From Pochonia chlamydosporia 170 (lineage: Eukaryota > Ascomycota > Sordariomycetes > Hypocreales > Clavicipitaceae): a DNA stretch of 64,000 nucleotides. The position numbers and the translations under genes are program-made. The notes under the pieces were generated by a model. It was not told the DNA's origin. It worked only from the letters and a program-made list of their open reading frames with translations, and did not search any database. The stretch's first letter is position 1; every line of letters begins with the position of its first letter. The stretch covers positions 5,580,001 through 5,644,000 of the forward strand of contig NC_035790.1 in the NCBI RefSeq assembly GCF_001653235.2. Direction: 5' to 3'. Positions 9,922-23,155 of this stretch are shown here, in pieces.

Positions 9922-12517
9922 ATGGCCTCAACGACCACACCGCATGTAAGCCTACCATGGCGAGGAACCCGGTCAACAGAGCGTGAAGCTTTCATCAGCG
10001 ACTTCAGCCCACCACCATCAATGGACCTCTTCCTCAACGACATCCTCCAAAGACGCACCCCAGGTACATGCCGCATCGCCTACGACGATGCCGACCTCCG
10101 CTACTTCATCGAAGGCCGCCAAGATCGCCACTTCCGCAGCCCAACCACCCAGCTCGTCACCTCCATCCTGGACAAGATCTGGCTGCACGACTTCCAGGGC
10201 AGCGGCAAGACGTTCCTGGCCGGCACGGCAGTCGAACAACTCATCAAGTGCGCCTCGTCCCTCGAAGCGGTATGCTACTACTTCATCACACTGCACGACG
10301 TTGCTACGCAGAAGCCCGAAAACGTCCTAAGAACGCTCTTGTGCCAGCTCGCGCAACAGAGTTTCGCGGCGTATCGCGAGCTGCGCAAGTGCGTGCTGGA
10401 GGCTGCTCCACCGGGGGTTTGTGCGGAGATGGGGTACGCCTGGGATGGGGGGTTCGACTACTTGTACTATCGGCCGCTGCTGCAGCTGTTTGAGAGTATG
10501 ACTAGGCATTTTACGAGGGTGACGCTGGTGGTGAATAACATTACGAGGTATGGGGGCAGGGAGGACCTGGATGCGTGGGAGGTGGTGGTGCAGGTGTTTG
10601 CGGATGTTGTTAAGCGGACGGGGAGTCGGCTTAGGGTGTTGTTTACTAGTGATAATGGCGTGCGGGATGGGGAGTTGATGGTGAATGAGTGTGACTTTTG
10701 TCCCATATTTGCGAGGGTTTCGGAGGAGGAGTTGAGGTTGTATGTGAGGGGGCAGCTGGAGAGGAGGATTGCTGGCGGGGAGGAGTATCTGAGGTCAGAG
10801 GAGGTACAGAGGTGGTTGGAGGATTATTTGGCGATACATTCGAATGGAAGGTGAGTCTTTTTGAGGGAGATATGATGATGATGATGTGTACGTGGCTGGT
10901 TACTGACATGTTCTGCGTTCACTGCGGCATAGTTTCACGTGGATCAACGCACAACTTGACTTGCAATGCAAGCTCATTGCCTCGAAGCAGTGGCAGCACA
11001 TACCCGTGGAACGTACCCAAACAGATGTTATTGCAGAACAGCGGTTCGGCCCTGATCCCAACAATTTCAACTCGGGCATGGTACCGTATGAAGCCAACTT
11101 GCAATACATTGTCAACCAACAGGACAAACGCACTCAATTCATTGTGGAGCGCATGATACATTGGGCTCAAATCGACCGCCGCGTCAACATGACTATTGAC
11201 CAGGCTTGTGAAGCTCTGAACAAGCTACTTTTTCGTCACGGACTTGCCGCTTCGGGTTCCCAAGTCACCGCGGACGAGGTTCTGGGATCATGCGGCCCTC
11301 TAATTAGGCTTGGCGTGGACAAGCGCACATTTGAACTGGCCCACGAATCTGTTGCCAGATACGTGGCTACCAGAATACCCCCTGATAAACCGGAACTGGC
11401 GCCCTTTCGCACAGACAGAGACAAGTTGGAGCAGATGAGGGAAGAACTAGCAAGAGTTTGTTTCGAAACCCTGAGAGAGCCGAGCCTCGTATGGATGCCG
11501 TCAACACTCTCACAAGACCAAGAGCGTATCAAACGCCGAGACGAGCAAAGTCCGCTCTATGGCCTCGCCGCGTCTCACTGGCACAATATCTGCCATTCAG
11601 ATTGGGGAGACGATGTCACAGACGAATTCATGTCTCCCGTATTCCAGACTGGGACTGCCGCTTTTGCAAATTGGGTACTAGAGCACCGTCGTCGACGTTT
11701 CATACATTCACTGCCGCCTTTTGCGGCCCCTGTGTGGGGTGAGCATCCCAGTCTTCCTGCAACGTTGTACAATCAACTTGCCGCAGAGCTGGCGGGCTCG
11801 TCCATAACAGCATTACATATAGCTGCCGCATTTAGCAAACCCAATCTATGTAATAGCATCAGGAAACAGGATGCGGCAAGTTCCGCCAACACAGCAAGCG
11901 AACTGATGGGGTCCGCGCTCCATTGCGCCCTCGTCGGTCGAGCAGCTTTGGCGTTTGGTCTCGACGAGCCTCCTTGGCGAAGATATGGTCATTATGATAG
12001 GGGAAATGAGTACTACGATGTTGGCACAGACCGGTGGAGTCTGGCCACGACGATATCGTGTCTCTCGGACAGGTGCATGGCGATATGGCATAAATCGGGC
12101 CTTCATGCGCCGGCTGGGCAGAGGGACACATTTTCCATTGCGGCAGACTTACTCGCGGCATGCTTTTGGATGCAAGATGGGGACTTGTTCATCAGCATAA
12201 TGGAAAAGGGCAAGCCGTTGGCTCCCGTAATCGATAGAGGCTTCGTTGAGGCGATGCGGAACAGGTGGTTCTTGATGCGGCCACATAGCTTACAGGAACG
12301 ACCTGTACCGGCGATTGTGTTTGACGACTTGAGGGAATTTATGAATGATGTACACTTTTATCTGATGCAAAGGGTGCGTAGCGAATTGAACACCGGCGAT
12401 CTTCCGGATGACGAGAGGGTTCTGTTGGAGGAGCTTCAAGCAGCGCTTGTAAACAACATGATGGAGAACACTTTAGAATGTGGCCAGGCATTCGGTATCC
12501 TGCAAGAAGAGTCCTAA
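9922..12517 (+). CDS. NLR-like STAND NTPase with degenerate NACHT motifs
   Basis: Exons 9922-10850 and 10933-12517; the 82-nt intron joins AG|T in phase 2 and restores the typical SNGSFTWINAQLDLQ block. Product 837 residues. Fungal NLRs carry a lead-in RTPGTCRW, then a P-loop GKPGSGKT, then a Walker B LVIDALDEC. Here the lead-in is RTPGTCRI, the P-loop is DFQGSGKT (first glycine lost) and the Walker B position reads LVVNNITRYG, without the acidic pair. A winged-helix-like block (DQACEALNKLLFRHG) and a STAND continuation (HESVARYV) follow. One or two ankyrin-like stretches (SSITALHIAAAF and GSALHCALVGRAAL) occur near residue 590. No N-terminal effector domain is present in the first 40 residues. 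Such proteins mediate non-self recognition in fungi. This copy may be a divergent or signalling-dead member. ATG 9922 is the first in frame. Confidence 0.75.
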
Positions 12518-15500
12518 TTAATTTAGTCCGCCCCAAACGGAACTTCTAATGTCGGTTAGTACGTTTTGTTCGAATCTCGTGAGTTTGTTTGTCACAGACT
12601 CTGTTTGCCTAGTTTGGCCCTGTTTTGTTCGTATAAAGCGGCAGTGATGGTGCCGCCCATCCGTGACTACGACGATTTTCGGTCCTTTCTTGAGCGACAA
12701 CCGAACCCGGCAGAGAGCGATATCCAGATCGTATTAGCGCCGTGGGCCGTGGTGGCTGTGGCATAAAGTGCCAATGACGTGAATGGTATTATTGTCCTCT
12801 GGGTTTTTGCTGCTGTTGCAGTGGCTTGGCAACGCCTCAGCAAAGTCGTCGACAAACAATACGTATGTTAGTCTGGCAGGCGGACGTAGGCAGTATGCTC
12901 ATCCAAAGGCATTGGAGACGATGGTGACAATGAGATGCTCCGTCTCTATTCGTTGTAGCATCAACGTTCCGTTATGAGCGGGTCAAGGCAAAATATGCCT
13001 GTGCTCTTTTGGTGTGAAACTGCATTGCTGGCAGCAAAGCTCATGCGAGTGAAAAAAGAACCTTAGGGAGTAACTAGAATGTGGGTAAATTTAGAACTTT
13101 TGTTCCTGCAAGATTTGGAGACCTCCACAGCCGGACTTCGCGATTTCGCTTGTTGATGGATGGACCTCCAGGAACCAGGCACCACATCATCAGACACCAA
13201 GACATTTGGGGGACCCACAGCAAATTGAAGCTGCTCGTGGGCAATCCGATATTGGCGCGCATAAATCAATCTCTTGACTCTTAAATCCTGGCCAAGGCTG
13301 TATGGATGGGGGTTGAAATTTGCTGTCGGCATGCAAGGCCAGGTGAGTCCACAGCTGGGGGCGGAAGTGTCGCATGTGGCTGCCACGTCGTGGCGCTCGG
13401 GCAATATTCCAGACAAATCTGCAGTTCCGACAGTAAATAATTGTGAGTGGTGAAGCCGCGCTATTCTTCTGTGGCTGTGAATCAGACACCTGAGTCGCGA
13501 CGGCCGACGCTTCAATTGTCCATCAATCTCATGCTGTTGTGTGAGTAGCATGCTTTGTGGCGTCGATTGATGTCACTGGCGGCAAAGGCTTTGTCCCTTC
13601 TCTGCACTATTGACCGGATCAGCTTTGATTAGATGGTGTTTTGGACCTCAAACCCAAGGTGCCACGGTTCAACAGTCTGTGGCGGAGATCAAAAATCGCA
13701 AAATATTGTAGCCACGAGATGAATGGCAAGCGCAAAGTACAGTTGAGCAGGAATACAATATTTGAACTGTAGTATTCGCAAGGGAGAATATGAACGGAGT
13801 CGAGTCCGGTTGTTGGATCTATCCTTGCATTCTTCGCATGTCGTTTGTGATCAAAGGCCTTACCCACCAGGTGAACCGTTTCCGATCCACCGTCGATCCA
13901 AGCGATTTGGTCCCCAGTTTGCCCAGTTCCTCCAAAGGTTGTTTGAGTGGCAACAGTACCGGTTCTCGTTCGCATTGATTCCGTTGAGAGTCTTGTGCCG
14001 TCTGATCTAGTTACTTTCACAGCCGTGAAGATTTTCAGAACGGTGATACAGTTTCAAGCAGATGACTGGTTTTGGCAGGAGCGGCCCACGGGCCAGTGAC
14101 CCGCCCGCCTGTCGCGAGACAGATGGTGGGTCAGGCTCCTTGTCGGCCACGCTCTCCTGGCCCCTTCGCAGAGTCTTCGGAGCCCTTGTCGCTTGGAAGG
14201 AGGTTTGAGTGGCCCTTGCCGTTTTCCTCGAGTCCACAGCTTGCTGGGCATGGGCAAATGTGGGTGATTGTGGGCTGTTGTGGGTACGAGCCTTTGAACG
14301 TCAGCCAGTCACAGCGCTACCTTGGCTGGCACGACACCAGCATCCAAATCGTACGATGTTTGTTTCCCCCCATCCGGCATGTGCCGCCACCCACGGATCA
14401 GGAGGAGCCCTGGTCAAATTCTTCGTCCTCAAGTCTGCCGTCCGTCATCAATCAACCTCCCAGTCGCAGGCTTGAAGTGTCGAGCCATTCGAAACCATCG
14501 ACACATCGGGCCAATTGCTCCATTAGCCTATTGCTGACTTTGTTTGCGATCAATTGATCCTTGGCCAGCCAGGCTGTGCTGTCACTTCCTGTCTGTCCGA
14601 AAGCTCCTGACGCTACTACTCTAAGCAACCCAACCAAGCTTGGCCCCAGTCTGGTCACCAACAACTACTGTGGTACACACTGAGGTAGCCTGGTGTTTTG
14701 TTTTGTGTGCCTCTGGGGGCATCTCTTGCAGTCCTGTTACCAACCTGGCGCCAATCCATGTCGACTTCGCCTCCGGTTCGATTTGACTGACACACCTAGC
14801 TCGGCCTGGCCTGGATCCTCCGTCCCTGCCGTTGGAGCCCTCGCTCGTCCAGACTCCAGACATTTGAGTTCTTCCACGTTTCTTTGGAGGTGGGCTCCAA
14901 TCCAAGTACCAGTTCGACTCCAGAGTTTTCTTTTTGTTTTTTTTGCTTTTAGTTCCGACTCGTCAAACTGTCTGCTTTTTTGGGCTGTCGTCTGGACATC
15001 GCTTGTCATTTTATTTCCCTGCTCTGGAGCCTGGGACGCATGCGACCCTCCACCCCATAACCAGAGAGTCGGAAATGCTGGACCTTGACTAAGAACAAGG
15101 AAGCCAAAACCAGCCTTCGTCCACTACTAACCAAGAAATCGCTTCTCCTTCTTCTTTTTGAATTCCATCCAAAGCACAACACCCGGGCAGGTCATTCGAT
15201 TTACCTGCAACCTTGTGAGCAGATCCAGCACGGTTGCATGGCAAGCACTGTCCCTATTGGTGCTCAAGTCAGACTCAACCCTGCCACGGGGTCGATAGTC
15301 GAACGACTACCAACCCGCCGTCATTCGATTCCAAACCACCACACGCACCACCTCGTCTTTGCCTCGCCATAACCCGACATTCCGTTTGTTTGTTTGCAGC
15401 TGCTACCATACTGCACCGCACCGCGCCGCACCGTAGCTTTACCCATCTGTCAGACATCTGACGACCGACTACTTTCTGAAGCCGCGCATTGCAAAGCCTA

Positions 15501-15610
15501 ATCCGAGACCCCGGTATCCGGCATTCCACTGCCAGCCTGGTGCTGCGGCGCAAGACACACCCGACGACCGAGCTTATCCGTGAGCGTACTTCAGCTCACA
15601 CGCCAGCGTC
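12518..15610. other. 3.1-kb ORF-poor leader upstream of the SREBP gene
   Basis: No gene could be supported. The last 1.5 kb becomes pyrimidine-rich on the + strand, with C-rich and CACC-rich runs, as in long fungal 5' untranslated leaders. Several short upstream ATG readings exist. A purine-poor T tract lies around 14930-14950. Confidence 0.4.
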
Positions 15611-18600
15611 ATGGCCCAGGAGGGCACCGCGAACCGATTTGGGTTCGAGGACCCAGCTTTCGGTTTCATGAATGAGCCTGCTGCTGTTGTCAGCGAAGCT
15701 TCTGCGCATCCGTCGTCGCTGGCTGATGCCGATCCCAACAGCCAACAACTGTACACGCCGTCAACATCGGACTGGGACTTTCAACCCACCCCAGCATTTG
15801 ATAACATCAACATAGGCACAAGTGCCGCCCCAACAACCCAGCCTGGTGTTAGTGCTGCCGCGTGGTCTTTCCCTCTCTTTGACCAATCCCAGGACGGGAC
15901 GTTCAACTTTGCCGGCTTCTCACCGTCGGATGTTAATTCGAACATTGCTTTCGGTGTCTCGAACCCCGGGGCCCTGAACAGTGCTAGACAACCCGCGGCG
16001 ATGCCAATGTCGCCTGCTCTTCAGCAGAAATTACGGAACATTGCAATGCCTCCTCACCTGCAGTATAACTCACCCAAGAGTGCCTCGAGCCCTGATTCGG
16101 CCAACAACGATTCCAAAGGAGGCAACGCCTCGTCGCCGGAACATGGGGATCTTTCAAAACTCGATACTAGAAAACGAAAGGTATCATCCGACCCTGAGGA
16201 TGATGATGATGTCGATGATGATGACAAGCCGGTCAAGAAGACCGCTCACAATATGATTGAGAAGCGGTACCGGACCAACATTAACGACAAGATTGCCGCC
16301 TTGCGAGATAGTGTCCCAAGTCTTCGAATTATGTGTAAGAGTGCCAGGGGCGAGGATACTACAGAAGACAGAGAAGAGCTGCACGGTCTTACGCCAGCTC
16401 ACAAGCTGAACAAGGCAACAGTAAGTTCAATCGAACCAAGATGTACAGAGGCAGCCAGCAGACTGTATCAATCTCTCTCGCCATTGCAAAAAGGTTGCTG
16501 ACACAATGTTCGTGTACAGGTCTTGAGCAAAGCCACTGAATATATTCGTCATCTTGAGAAGCGAAATAACCGGCTACTGGAGGAGAACGGTGCTATGCAA
16601 GCACGCATAGCCGCTTTTGAGAAGTTGTTCATGGCTGGCGCCATGAACGGATCTATCACTCCAATGCAACATCCTCCGACTCCTATGCAGTATGCTCAAG
16701 ACAACCCGCAGCAATTCGGTAGCTCGCCCATGGGTACTCCCCAGCCCAGTGTCAACCCAGCGACTTCTGGCATGATACAGGTGCCCGATGATATGAAGAG
16801 AATCATTTCTGCTCAAATGGCTGTTGGCCAACCATATCCAGTGCCTCAGCAACCCTTCCGTGGAGCGAACCCAGCGATCATTCGCCAGCAGCAAATGCAA
16901 CAACAACAGCAGCAGCAGCAGCAGCAAGCTCAAAACGGGTTTTTCCATGGAAACCCATACGTTGGAAAGCTCATGGTGGGCTCTCTTGCTGGGCTCATGA
17001 TAATCGAGGCAGTACGGGAGACGGAAGCGAGCACTGAAACTACAGAAGGGCGCGGCCTCTTTGCCCTGCCGATTCAGCTTGTAAGGTTCTTAGGATCGAG
17101 TCTTGACGTGCATATCATGGGATACCATGCTCTGGCATCTCTCAAGCTTATGCTGCTCCTGGGTATGTTCCTCTGGGTATTTGTGCCTTCCCTGTTTGCC
17201 CCTCGCGATGCAAAATCCAAGAAGCCGCAAGCCAGCATTTTACGTAAAGCGCCATCCTTGGCCTCGTCAATTCAACTACGCCGACAAGCTTGGCTCACTG
17301 CCATCCAAACCGTCTGGGTTCCCCGACACAACTTTTTCCTCGAAGCTGCAGCTCTCATACTGAAGACCATGAAGCTCAGCCTACGCAATGTTTTTGGGAC
17401 TCACGTTTTCCAAATACTCACAGGCATGACCCAGGAGCAAGAAGTCGCGAGAGTGAAGGCCTGGTCCATTGCACTAGATTCCCAGTTGGCCGGTGGGGAC
17501 GTTGACGTTTGCAAGAGTCGACTTATCCTGACTTTGCTTGCATCTGGGACATTACCCGACACTCCTATTCGCCTCATGCTGAAGGCACTTCATATTCGCG
17601 TTCTTCTGTGGCGCGTGACAGGCAGCAAAGTTGTGCAGGCAGGTGTTAATGCCATTGCTGCGAAACTGGCTAGATCGCGTTGGAATGAAGCTCGCCAGCT
17701 GAACCAACTTTTTGTCCAACTTCGTCGTGGATCATCGGCGCAACATGATGACGAGCTCCCTGAGCACCTAGTCCGTTTACTTGAGCAAGACTGCGATGAC
17801 GTTCTAAGTCCCCAGGTCATTCAACGTGCTCACAACTTGGCATTTAACATGGATACAACATTTAATGTCGCCGCACCGATTGACAGCATGGACAATGTCG
17901 TGGATGATGTTGCCATCGGCTCTCCTATGGATGCAGTGGCGGCCTGGTGGTCCACAGAGGTTCTGCACCGCGTTCTTATTGATGCCTTGGACAAGGACGC
18001 TCAACCTAGCACAGACACGGCTGAGGATATTGACGTGGCTATCCACGTGGCACCGATTGGCTCTTACGCTCAGATGCGCGCCATTCTGGCTCGCGCTGTG
18101 CTTGTGAAGGAGTCTCGCGGAACGCACATTGCAGCTGCGTTGCAGGCTCTCAAGACGGACAGGATTACCAGTCCCCTGGCCAGGACGAATCTCATCGTGG
18201 GCCATGGATTTGACGACTTCGCACCCGATTTCTCGATTGCTCTGCGATGTGCCATGGCCATCGCACACCTCAACCGGGTGGCAAATACTCCCAATGCCAG
18301 ATTGGCAAATGTGGAATCACTGAACTCCATCGTACGACCCGAACACACGACGTGCATGTCACTTCTTGGATTCACTTCGATGATGGAACTAATGGACCAT
18401 TTGCTAATCCACAAGAAGATGGACGACAAAATTGAATTTATTTTGGAAAAGTTCGCGGCCACCCTACGTCTATGGGTTGGTGGTCAATTCGCCAGCCACT
18501 GCGGTATTGACGGCGAAGTTCGACAGCAAGTGGTGGAGAGGTGTCTGGCAGTAACCAAGAGCTTGGTGGGGATGGAAATAGACACTGGTTACGGCAGTAT

Positions 18601-18628
18601 GAGCGATGATGAAGCCGTGCAGGAATAA
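15611..18628 (+). CDS. sre1: SREBP transcription factor (membrane-bound bHLH-ZIP)
   Basis: Exons 15611-16420 and 16520-18628 (99-nt intron, phase 0), 972 residues. The bHLH spans about 209-300: KKTAHNMIEKRYRTNINDKI carries the SREBP-specific tyrosine in EKRYR. A long loop of about 28 residues and VLSKATEYIRHLEK follow, with a leucine zipper running to about residue 310. A serine-rich acidic N-terminus precedes it, with DDDD runs just before the basic region. A polyglutamine tract (about residues 395-407) leads to two predicted helices, about 418-436 and 472-495, in hairpin arrangement. The C-terminal 470 residues resemble the DUF2014 tail of fungal SREBPs (IQTVWVPRHNFFLEAA). Fungal Sre1/SrbA is held in the ER, released by Dsc E3-dependent cleavage at low sterol or oxygen, and activates ergosterol and hypoxia genes. 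The intron falls between loop and helix 2. ATG context gtcATGG is good. Confidence 0.92.
16886..16927 (+). repeat. CAG/CAA-rich polyglutamine tract in sre1
   Basis: A CAG/CAA run encoding about a dozen glutamines just before the first transmembrane helix. Mixed codons limit slippage, but length polymorphism between strains is likely. Confidence 0.8.
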
Positions 18629-19350
18629 AGAGCACGACTGGAGGGACGGACGGACTACTTACTGGCCGGCGAACTGGAAAGCCAACTGGCAGGCGGGGGG
18701 GCGTTTTGGATCTTTATTCACACAGACAGGCGTTATACCGGCGTTGCACCAGCTGCACAATGATACTCCACTTGATGCTCTTGATTTACACGACGGTTTT
18801 GGTTCAATTATCTGTACGACTACACACATATGCATGCTTGGCTACTTGGCAAGGGGGACAACGAATTGACGATTGATTTCACGGTGGAACTTTTGGGGGA
18901 GAAAGCCATGCACAAAAGGCAGAGGGACAGATGTGTGGCAGATTGGTGGCGAACAGCGGACTGGGAAATATAGATCTTGATGGGCGTCTGCGCGTAACCA
19001 GACGCCCACCGGCAGTCTTTTATCATGCATTTTTTCCTTTTTACATCTAATTATATTTTATTTATTCTTCATGTTCTTCGTACGATGCTGGAGTCGAGTC
19101 GTATTTGTGAGGAGATTTCAATGTTGCTACGTACCAGCCATGAGTGCTGGGGCTGGATGGACCAGTTCCTGGATGTCGGTTTAGTGTGTGCAGGGATATT
19201 CGGTCATTCTGATTAGGGTATGTTTGTGTGTGTATATGTATATGTACAAGTATGTAATTAACATTCTGTGAATAGACAGGTAGCACTCGCTAGAGAGTGG
19301 CATTGCATACCTACCCTACGTCGGTAATTCTTTTCACAAGCCAAGATCAA
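18629..19350. other. Convergent 3' intergenic region, sre1 / niiA
   Basis: 720 nt between two convergent stop codons. AT-rich in its second half with TTTTTCCTTTTT and TATATGTATATG stretches suitable for poly(A) positioning on either strand. A GTCTGCGCGTAACCAGACGC imperfect inverted repeat lies around 18986-19007. No gene seen. Confidence 0.4.
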
Positions 19351-22300
19351 TTACCAGTCCGGTGCACTTCCACAACCTCCACCCGCCATGACGACTGGCC
19401 GGACCATCTCCGAGCTTGACCCATTCATGGATCCATTGACAGTGGGCTTGATGCCATTGACTTTCCGAGACTTCCTCCCTACAAGCTGTATCTTCCTGTC
19501 GAGCTCTGCAAAGGGATAATCGCCACTCTCACCCTTGCGCACCCTCCATCTGGTCGTGCCTAACGCCGCATCGAGCTCCTCTACCGGCGGTAGTTTGAGA
19601 TACAGCAGCCCGTCGCCACGCGGCTCAACAGCAAACGTAGCTATCGACAGTGAGCCATCATTGCTGCAGGAACCGCTCTTCATGTCAAAGTTGCGTTTGT
19701 GATGGGGACACGAGATCCACGGGGCCGCCTCAGGTGCACTGGGCTCCTGTTTCCCATCCTGTGAGCAGCTCTTGTTAGGATCGTGGCCGATGAGTCCGTC
19801 GGACAGGACGAATGCCCTCTTGTGCGGACACATTTGCTGCGTGGCGTAGTATTTGCCTCTGAACCGCCACACTGCGAGCTGCGTGTCGCCGCGCTTGATG
19901 GTCGCCGAAATACCGTTTGGCAAGTCGTCTGCGCCGTCAAAGTACTGCGTTTGGATGACGGGTTCCCAAGCCGTGCTGGACCACTGGCTGCCCAGGCTGC
20001 CGAAGTCTTGGGCCGCAGAGTCCTTGGGCCAGTACACGGGACGAGTTTGACCCCTGTCCTGCTCGGTTTCTACATTTTCAATGGTGTCGGGTGTGTTGTG
20101 GAACTGTTTGAACTGGGCTGCCATTTCAGGATTCTTGATGGCTTCGGCCCATTCGTCAAAGTAGCTTGCCACCAGGTCCTTCATTTGGGTTTCGAGCGAG
20201 GCGCATATGCCGAGTTTGTCGTCGAGGATGACTTCTTGGAGATATTTCAGGCCGCCGGGGAGGTTCTCCAGCCATCTTGCCGTGCGTTGGAGCTTGTCCG
20301 CCGTTCGGATGTAGAACATGAGGTAGCGGTCGAGAATGGGGATGACGTCTGCGGGAGAGACGTCCTTGGCGAGGAGTTCAGAGTGTTTTGGTTTGGCGCC
20401 TCCGTTGCCGGCGACGAAGATGTTGAATCCTTTTTCTGTGGCGATGAGACCGAAGCTTGAAGTCATGCGTGTCAGTTACATTCTGATAAAAGGATGAGTC
20501 TTCAGGAGGACGCAAACATACTCCTTGTTCTGGGCTTCGGCACATTCTCTCACGCAACCGCTCACACCACCCTTGATCTTATGCGGTGCCCTGATACTCT
20601 TGTATCTCTCCTCCAATCTCACCGCCATGCCAACACTATCACCTATACCGAACCGACACCACGTCGTTCCCACGCAGCTCTTGACCGTCCGGAGAGACTT
20701 GGCGTACGCGTGGCCGGATTCCATCCCCGCTGCCACGAGTTTACCCCATATATCCACAAGATCCTGCTTCTTGGCGCCAAACATGTCGATTCTCTGGCCG
20801 CCCGTGATCTTGGTGTACAAGTTGTACTCCTTGGCCACGGCCCCAATGGCAAGTAACTTGTCCGGCGTGATTTCACCGCCCGGCACACGCGGCACGACGG
20901 AGTAGGTGCCGTTGCGCTGGATGTTCCCCAAAAACCGATCATTCGTGTCCTGCAGTCCATGCGTGCTCCTGGCCATGACGTGCTTGTTCCAGAGGGAGGC
21001 GAAGATGCTGCCCACGGCGGGCTTGCACATCTCACACCCGGAGCTGGTCTTGTCGTTGCCCGCTTCGCGCATCACGTCCGCCAACGTCTTGAGCTGCTTC
21101 ACCATGATGATGTGGTACAGCTCTGCGCGGGAGTAGTTGAAGTGCGGGCACAGATGGTTCTTGACCTCGTTGCCCATCGCTGCCATGGTCTTGTTGAAAA
21201 TGGTGGTGACGAGAGGCATGCACCCGCCGCATCCTGTGCCAGCCTTGGTGCACGACTTGATTGCCCCGATGTCCTTGCACGTTCCGTCCTTGACGGTATT
21301 GACGATATCCGCCTTGGTGACGTTGTGGCAGGAGCAGATTTGCGTGTCGTCTGGTAAGTCATCACCATCATCTTCACCGTCCTTTTTAGCCCCGAGGATG
21401 AATTGGCTAGGCGGGATGTCTAGTTCCTTCATGGTCTTGACCATGGGGACTACCTTGATGTAGTCGTTCGTGTCGCCAATCATCATTCCGCCGAGGAGGT
21501 ATTTCCCGTCGGACGTGAAGATATATTTCTTGTAGATGTTTTGAAAGGGGTCCGTGTAAGTGAGTGTCTTGACGGATTGGGCTTGATCAGCCGCGCCGTT
21601 TGTCAACTTGCTGTACTTGGCGGGGAGGTGCTTCGGTCCGTCTCTATCTGCGAAGAAGTCTCCGAAACTGGCGACGTTGACGCCAAGGAGTTTCAACTTG
21701 GTGCTCAGATCGGGGCGTTTGAATACCCGTGGTGCGTGAAGCTTCGCCTGTGTGAGGTTGAAGGCTAATACTTCGGCCATTTCAACACCCGGGGCAATCA
21801 GACCGAATGTTTGGCTTTGCCAGTTGGCACATTCGCCAATGGCGTATATATCAGGTTGGCTGGTTTGCAAATCGTTCCCAATGGCGATCCCGCCTCCTCG
21901 CTCGACACAGTCAAGACCTGATACTCGTGCCAGTTCGTCTCTTGGCGTCACGCCAATGGCGAAACACAAGGTTGAGCAGTCGACTTGCTCGCCATCTTCA
22001 AACACCACGCCGGTAACGTTATTCCCCTGATCAACCTTGATTTCCTTCACACGCTTGCTCAGCATGACGTCCAGACCAAGCTGACGGACTTGCTGGACAA
22101 CCATGTTCCCTGCATCTAGGTCAAGTTGGCGACTGAGAACCCATTTATTGCGCTCTATCAACTTGACCGAATGAAAACTCTCAAGGTCCATCATTGCTTT
22201 GGCCGCTTCAAGACCTAGCAGTCCTCCGCCGACAACGCATCCCGTTGTCCCTTTTCTCTCGGCCGCAAAGGCAATGAGATTTACTAAGTCGTCGATTGTT

Positions 22301-22801
22301 CTGTATACGAATACCCCGTTGGCGTCACATCCTGGGGTGTGTCGTGGTATTGAGGCATGTGAGCCCGTCGCAAGGACTAGTATATCGTAGGCTACGATAT
22401 CGCCATTCTCGCATGTGACTGTCTTGGAGGACGAGTCTATGTATGTGACTTTTGTGTTGATGTGATAGCTGAGAGAGGCGTTTGTTTCCTCGTACTACCC
22501 GGTATTAGTTACGGTGTTGACGGTGGGAAGGAATACAACATACCCATGTTAGAGGGTTCATGTACAAGTTTTCGACTTTGCGATGCTCAAAAAAGCTCGT
22601 CAATCCGACTCGATTATACGCAACGTGTGATTCTTCACCAAGAACAGTAATTGTATATTGTCGTTCATGGGCGTCATATTTCAAGAGTTTCTCTCTGCTT
22701 TTGTTAGCACTGCTCGGAAAGTCCCAGAAAAGAACATACATGAATGCAATTCCGACCATGCCCAACCCCACAACCACGATCTTTTTCTTTCCTGTAGTCA
22801 T
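19351..22801 (-). CDS. niiA: Assimilatory nitrite reductase [NAD(P)H]
   Basis: Four exons: 22801-22740, 22694-22544, 22494-20522 and 20455-19351, with introns of 45, 49 and 66 nt in phases 2, 0 and 2, giving 1096 residues. Cytosolic enzyme reducing nitrite to ammonium with six electrons from NAD(P)H. Domains in order: FAD/pyridine nucleotide oxidoreductase ([12 protein letters not shown] at the N-terminus, [12 protein letters not shown] near 160); BFD-type [2Fe-2S] cysteines (CSC at 458-460, CGGC at 493-496); the ferredoxin-like half domain ([11 protein letters not shown]); the siroheme/[4Fe-4S] domain with [11 protein letters not shown] and [14 protein letters not shown]; and a C-terminal Rieske centre (CPH at 938-940, SCPHH at 977-981). 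The last intron interrupts the second siroheme motif right after ECAEAQNK. Length and order match fungal NiiA/NIT-6. The upstream region has NirA- and GATA-type sites. No nitrate reductase or transporter is in the window. Start 22801 has a good aaaATGA context; an in-frame ATG 15 nt upstream is possible. Confidence 0.95.
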
Positions 22802-23073
22802 TTTGCTGTGATTCACGTCTAGTCTAAAGGTGAAGACAAATGCATAACTAACAGATGCATCTTGGGAATATTTTACAACCTCATCAGGTGACTTTCATCA
22901 TGAATTAAACATCTCCGGAAGGCGAACCGATCTTTTTTCGCAACTACATTCATTGGCTTGCTATTTCAGAGAGTCTACAAGTGCAGGGATCAACGATAAG
23001 CTCGGCTGTTCGTGATAGAAATTGTGGCCAATCAGCGGGAGGGCGATTATCCGAATCAGCAAGGCTTGGGGGT

Positions 23074-23081
23074 CCGCGGAG
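23074..23081 (-). promoter_or_regulatory. NirA/NIT-4-type site upstream of niiA
   Basis: CTCCGCGG on the minus strand matches the NirA consensus CTCCGHGG exactly. It lies about 273 nt upstream of the niiA start, in the range where pathway-specific nitrate induction sites occur. Confidence 0.5.
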
Positions 23082-23155
23082 AAGGAAAGTGCCGCGAAAT
23101 AAATGTCCGGGGAAGAAGTGTCAAGGTTTGTTATGCTTTGATATCGAGTCTGTAT

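Noticed and set aside
10851..10932. Apparent frame break in the NLR gene
   Set aside because: A normal 82-nt GT-AG intron restores the conserved FTWINAQLD block, so it is not a pseudogene break.
16421..16519. Split of the bHLH factor into two genes
   Set aside because: A phase-0 99-nt intron joins helix 1/loop to helix 2/zipper in one SREBP.
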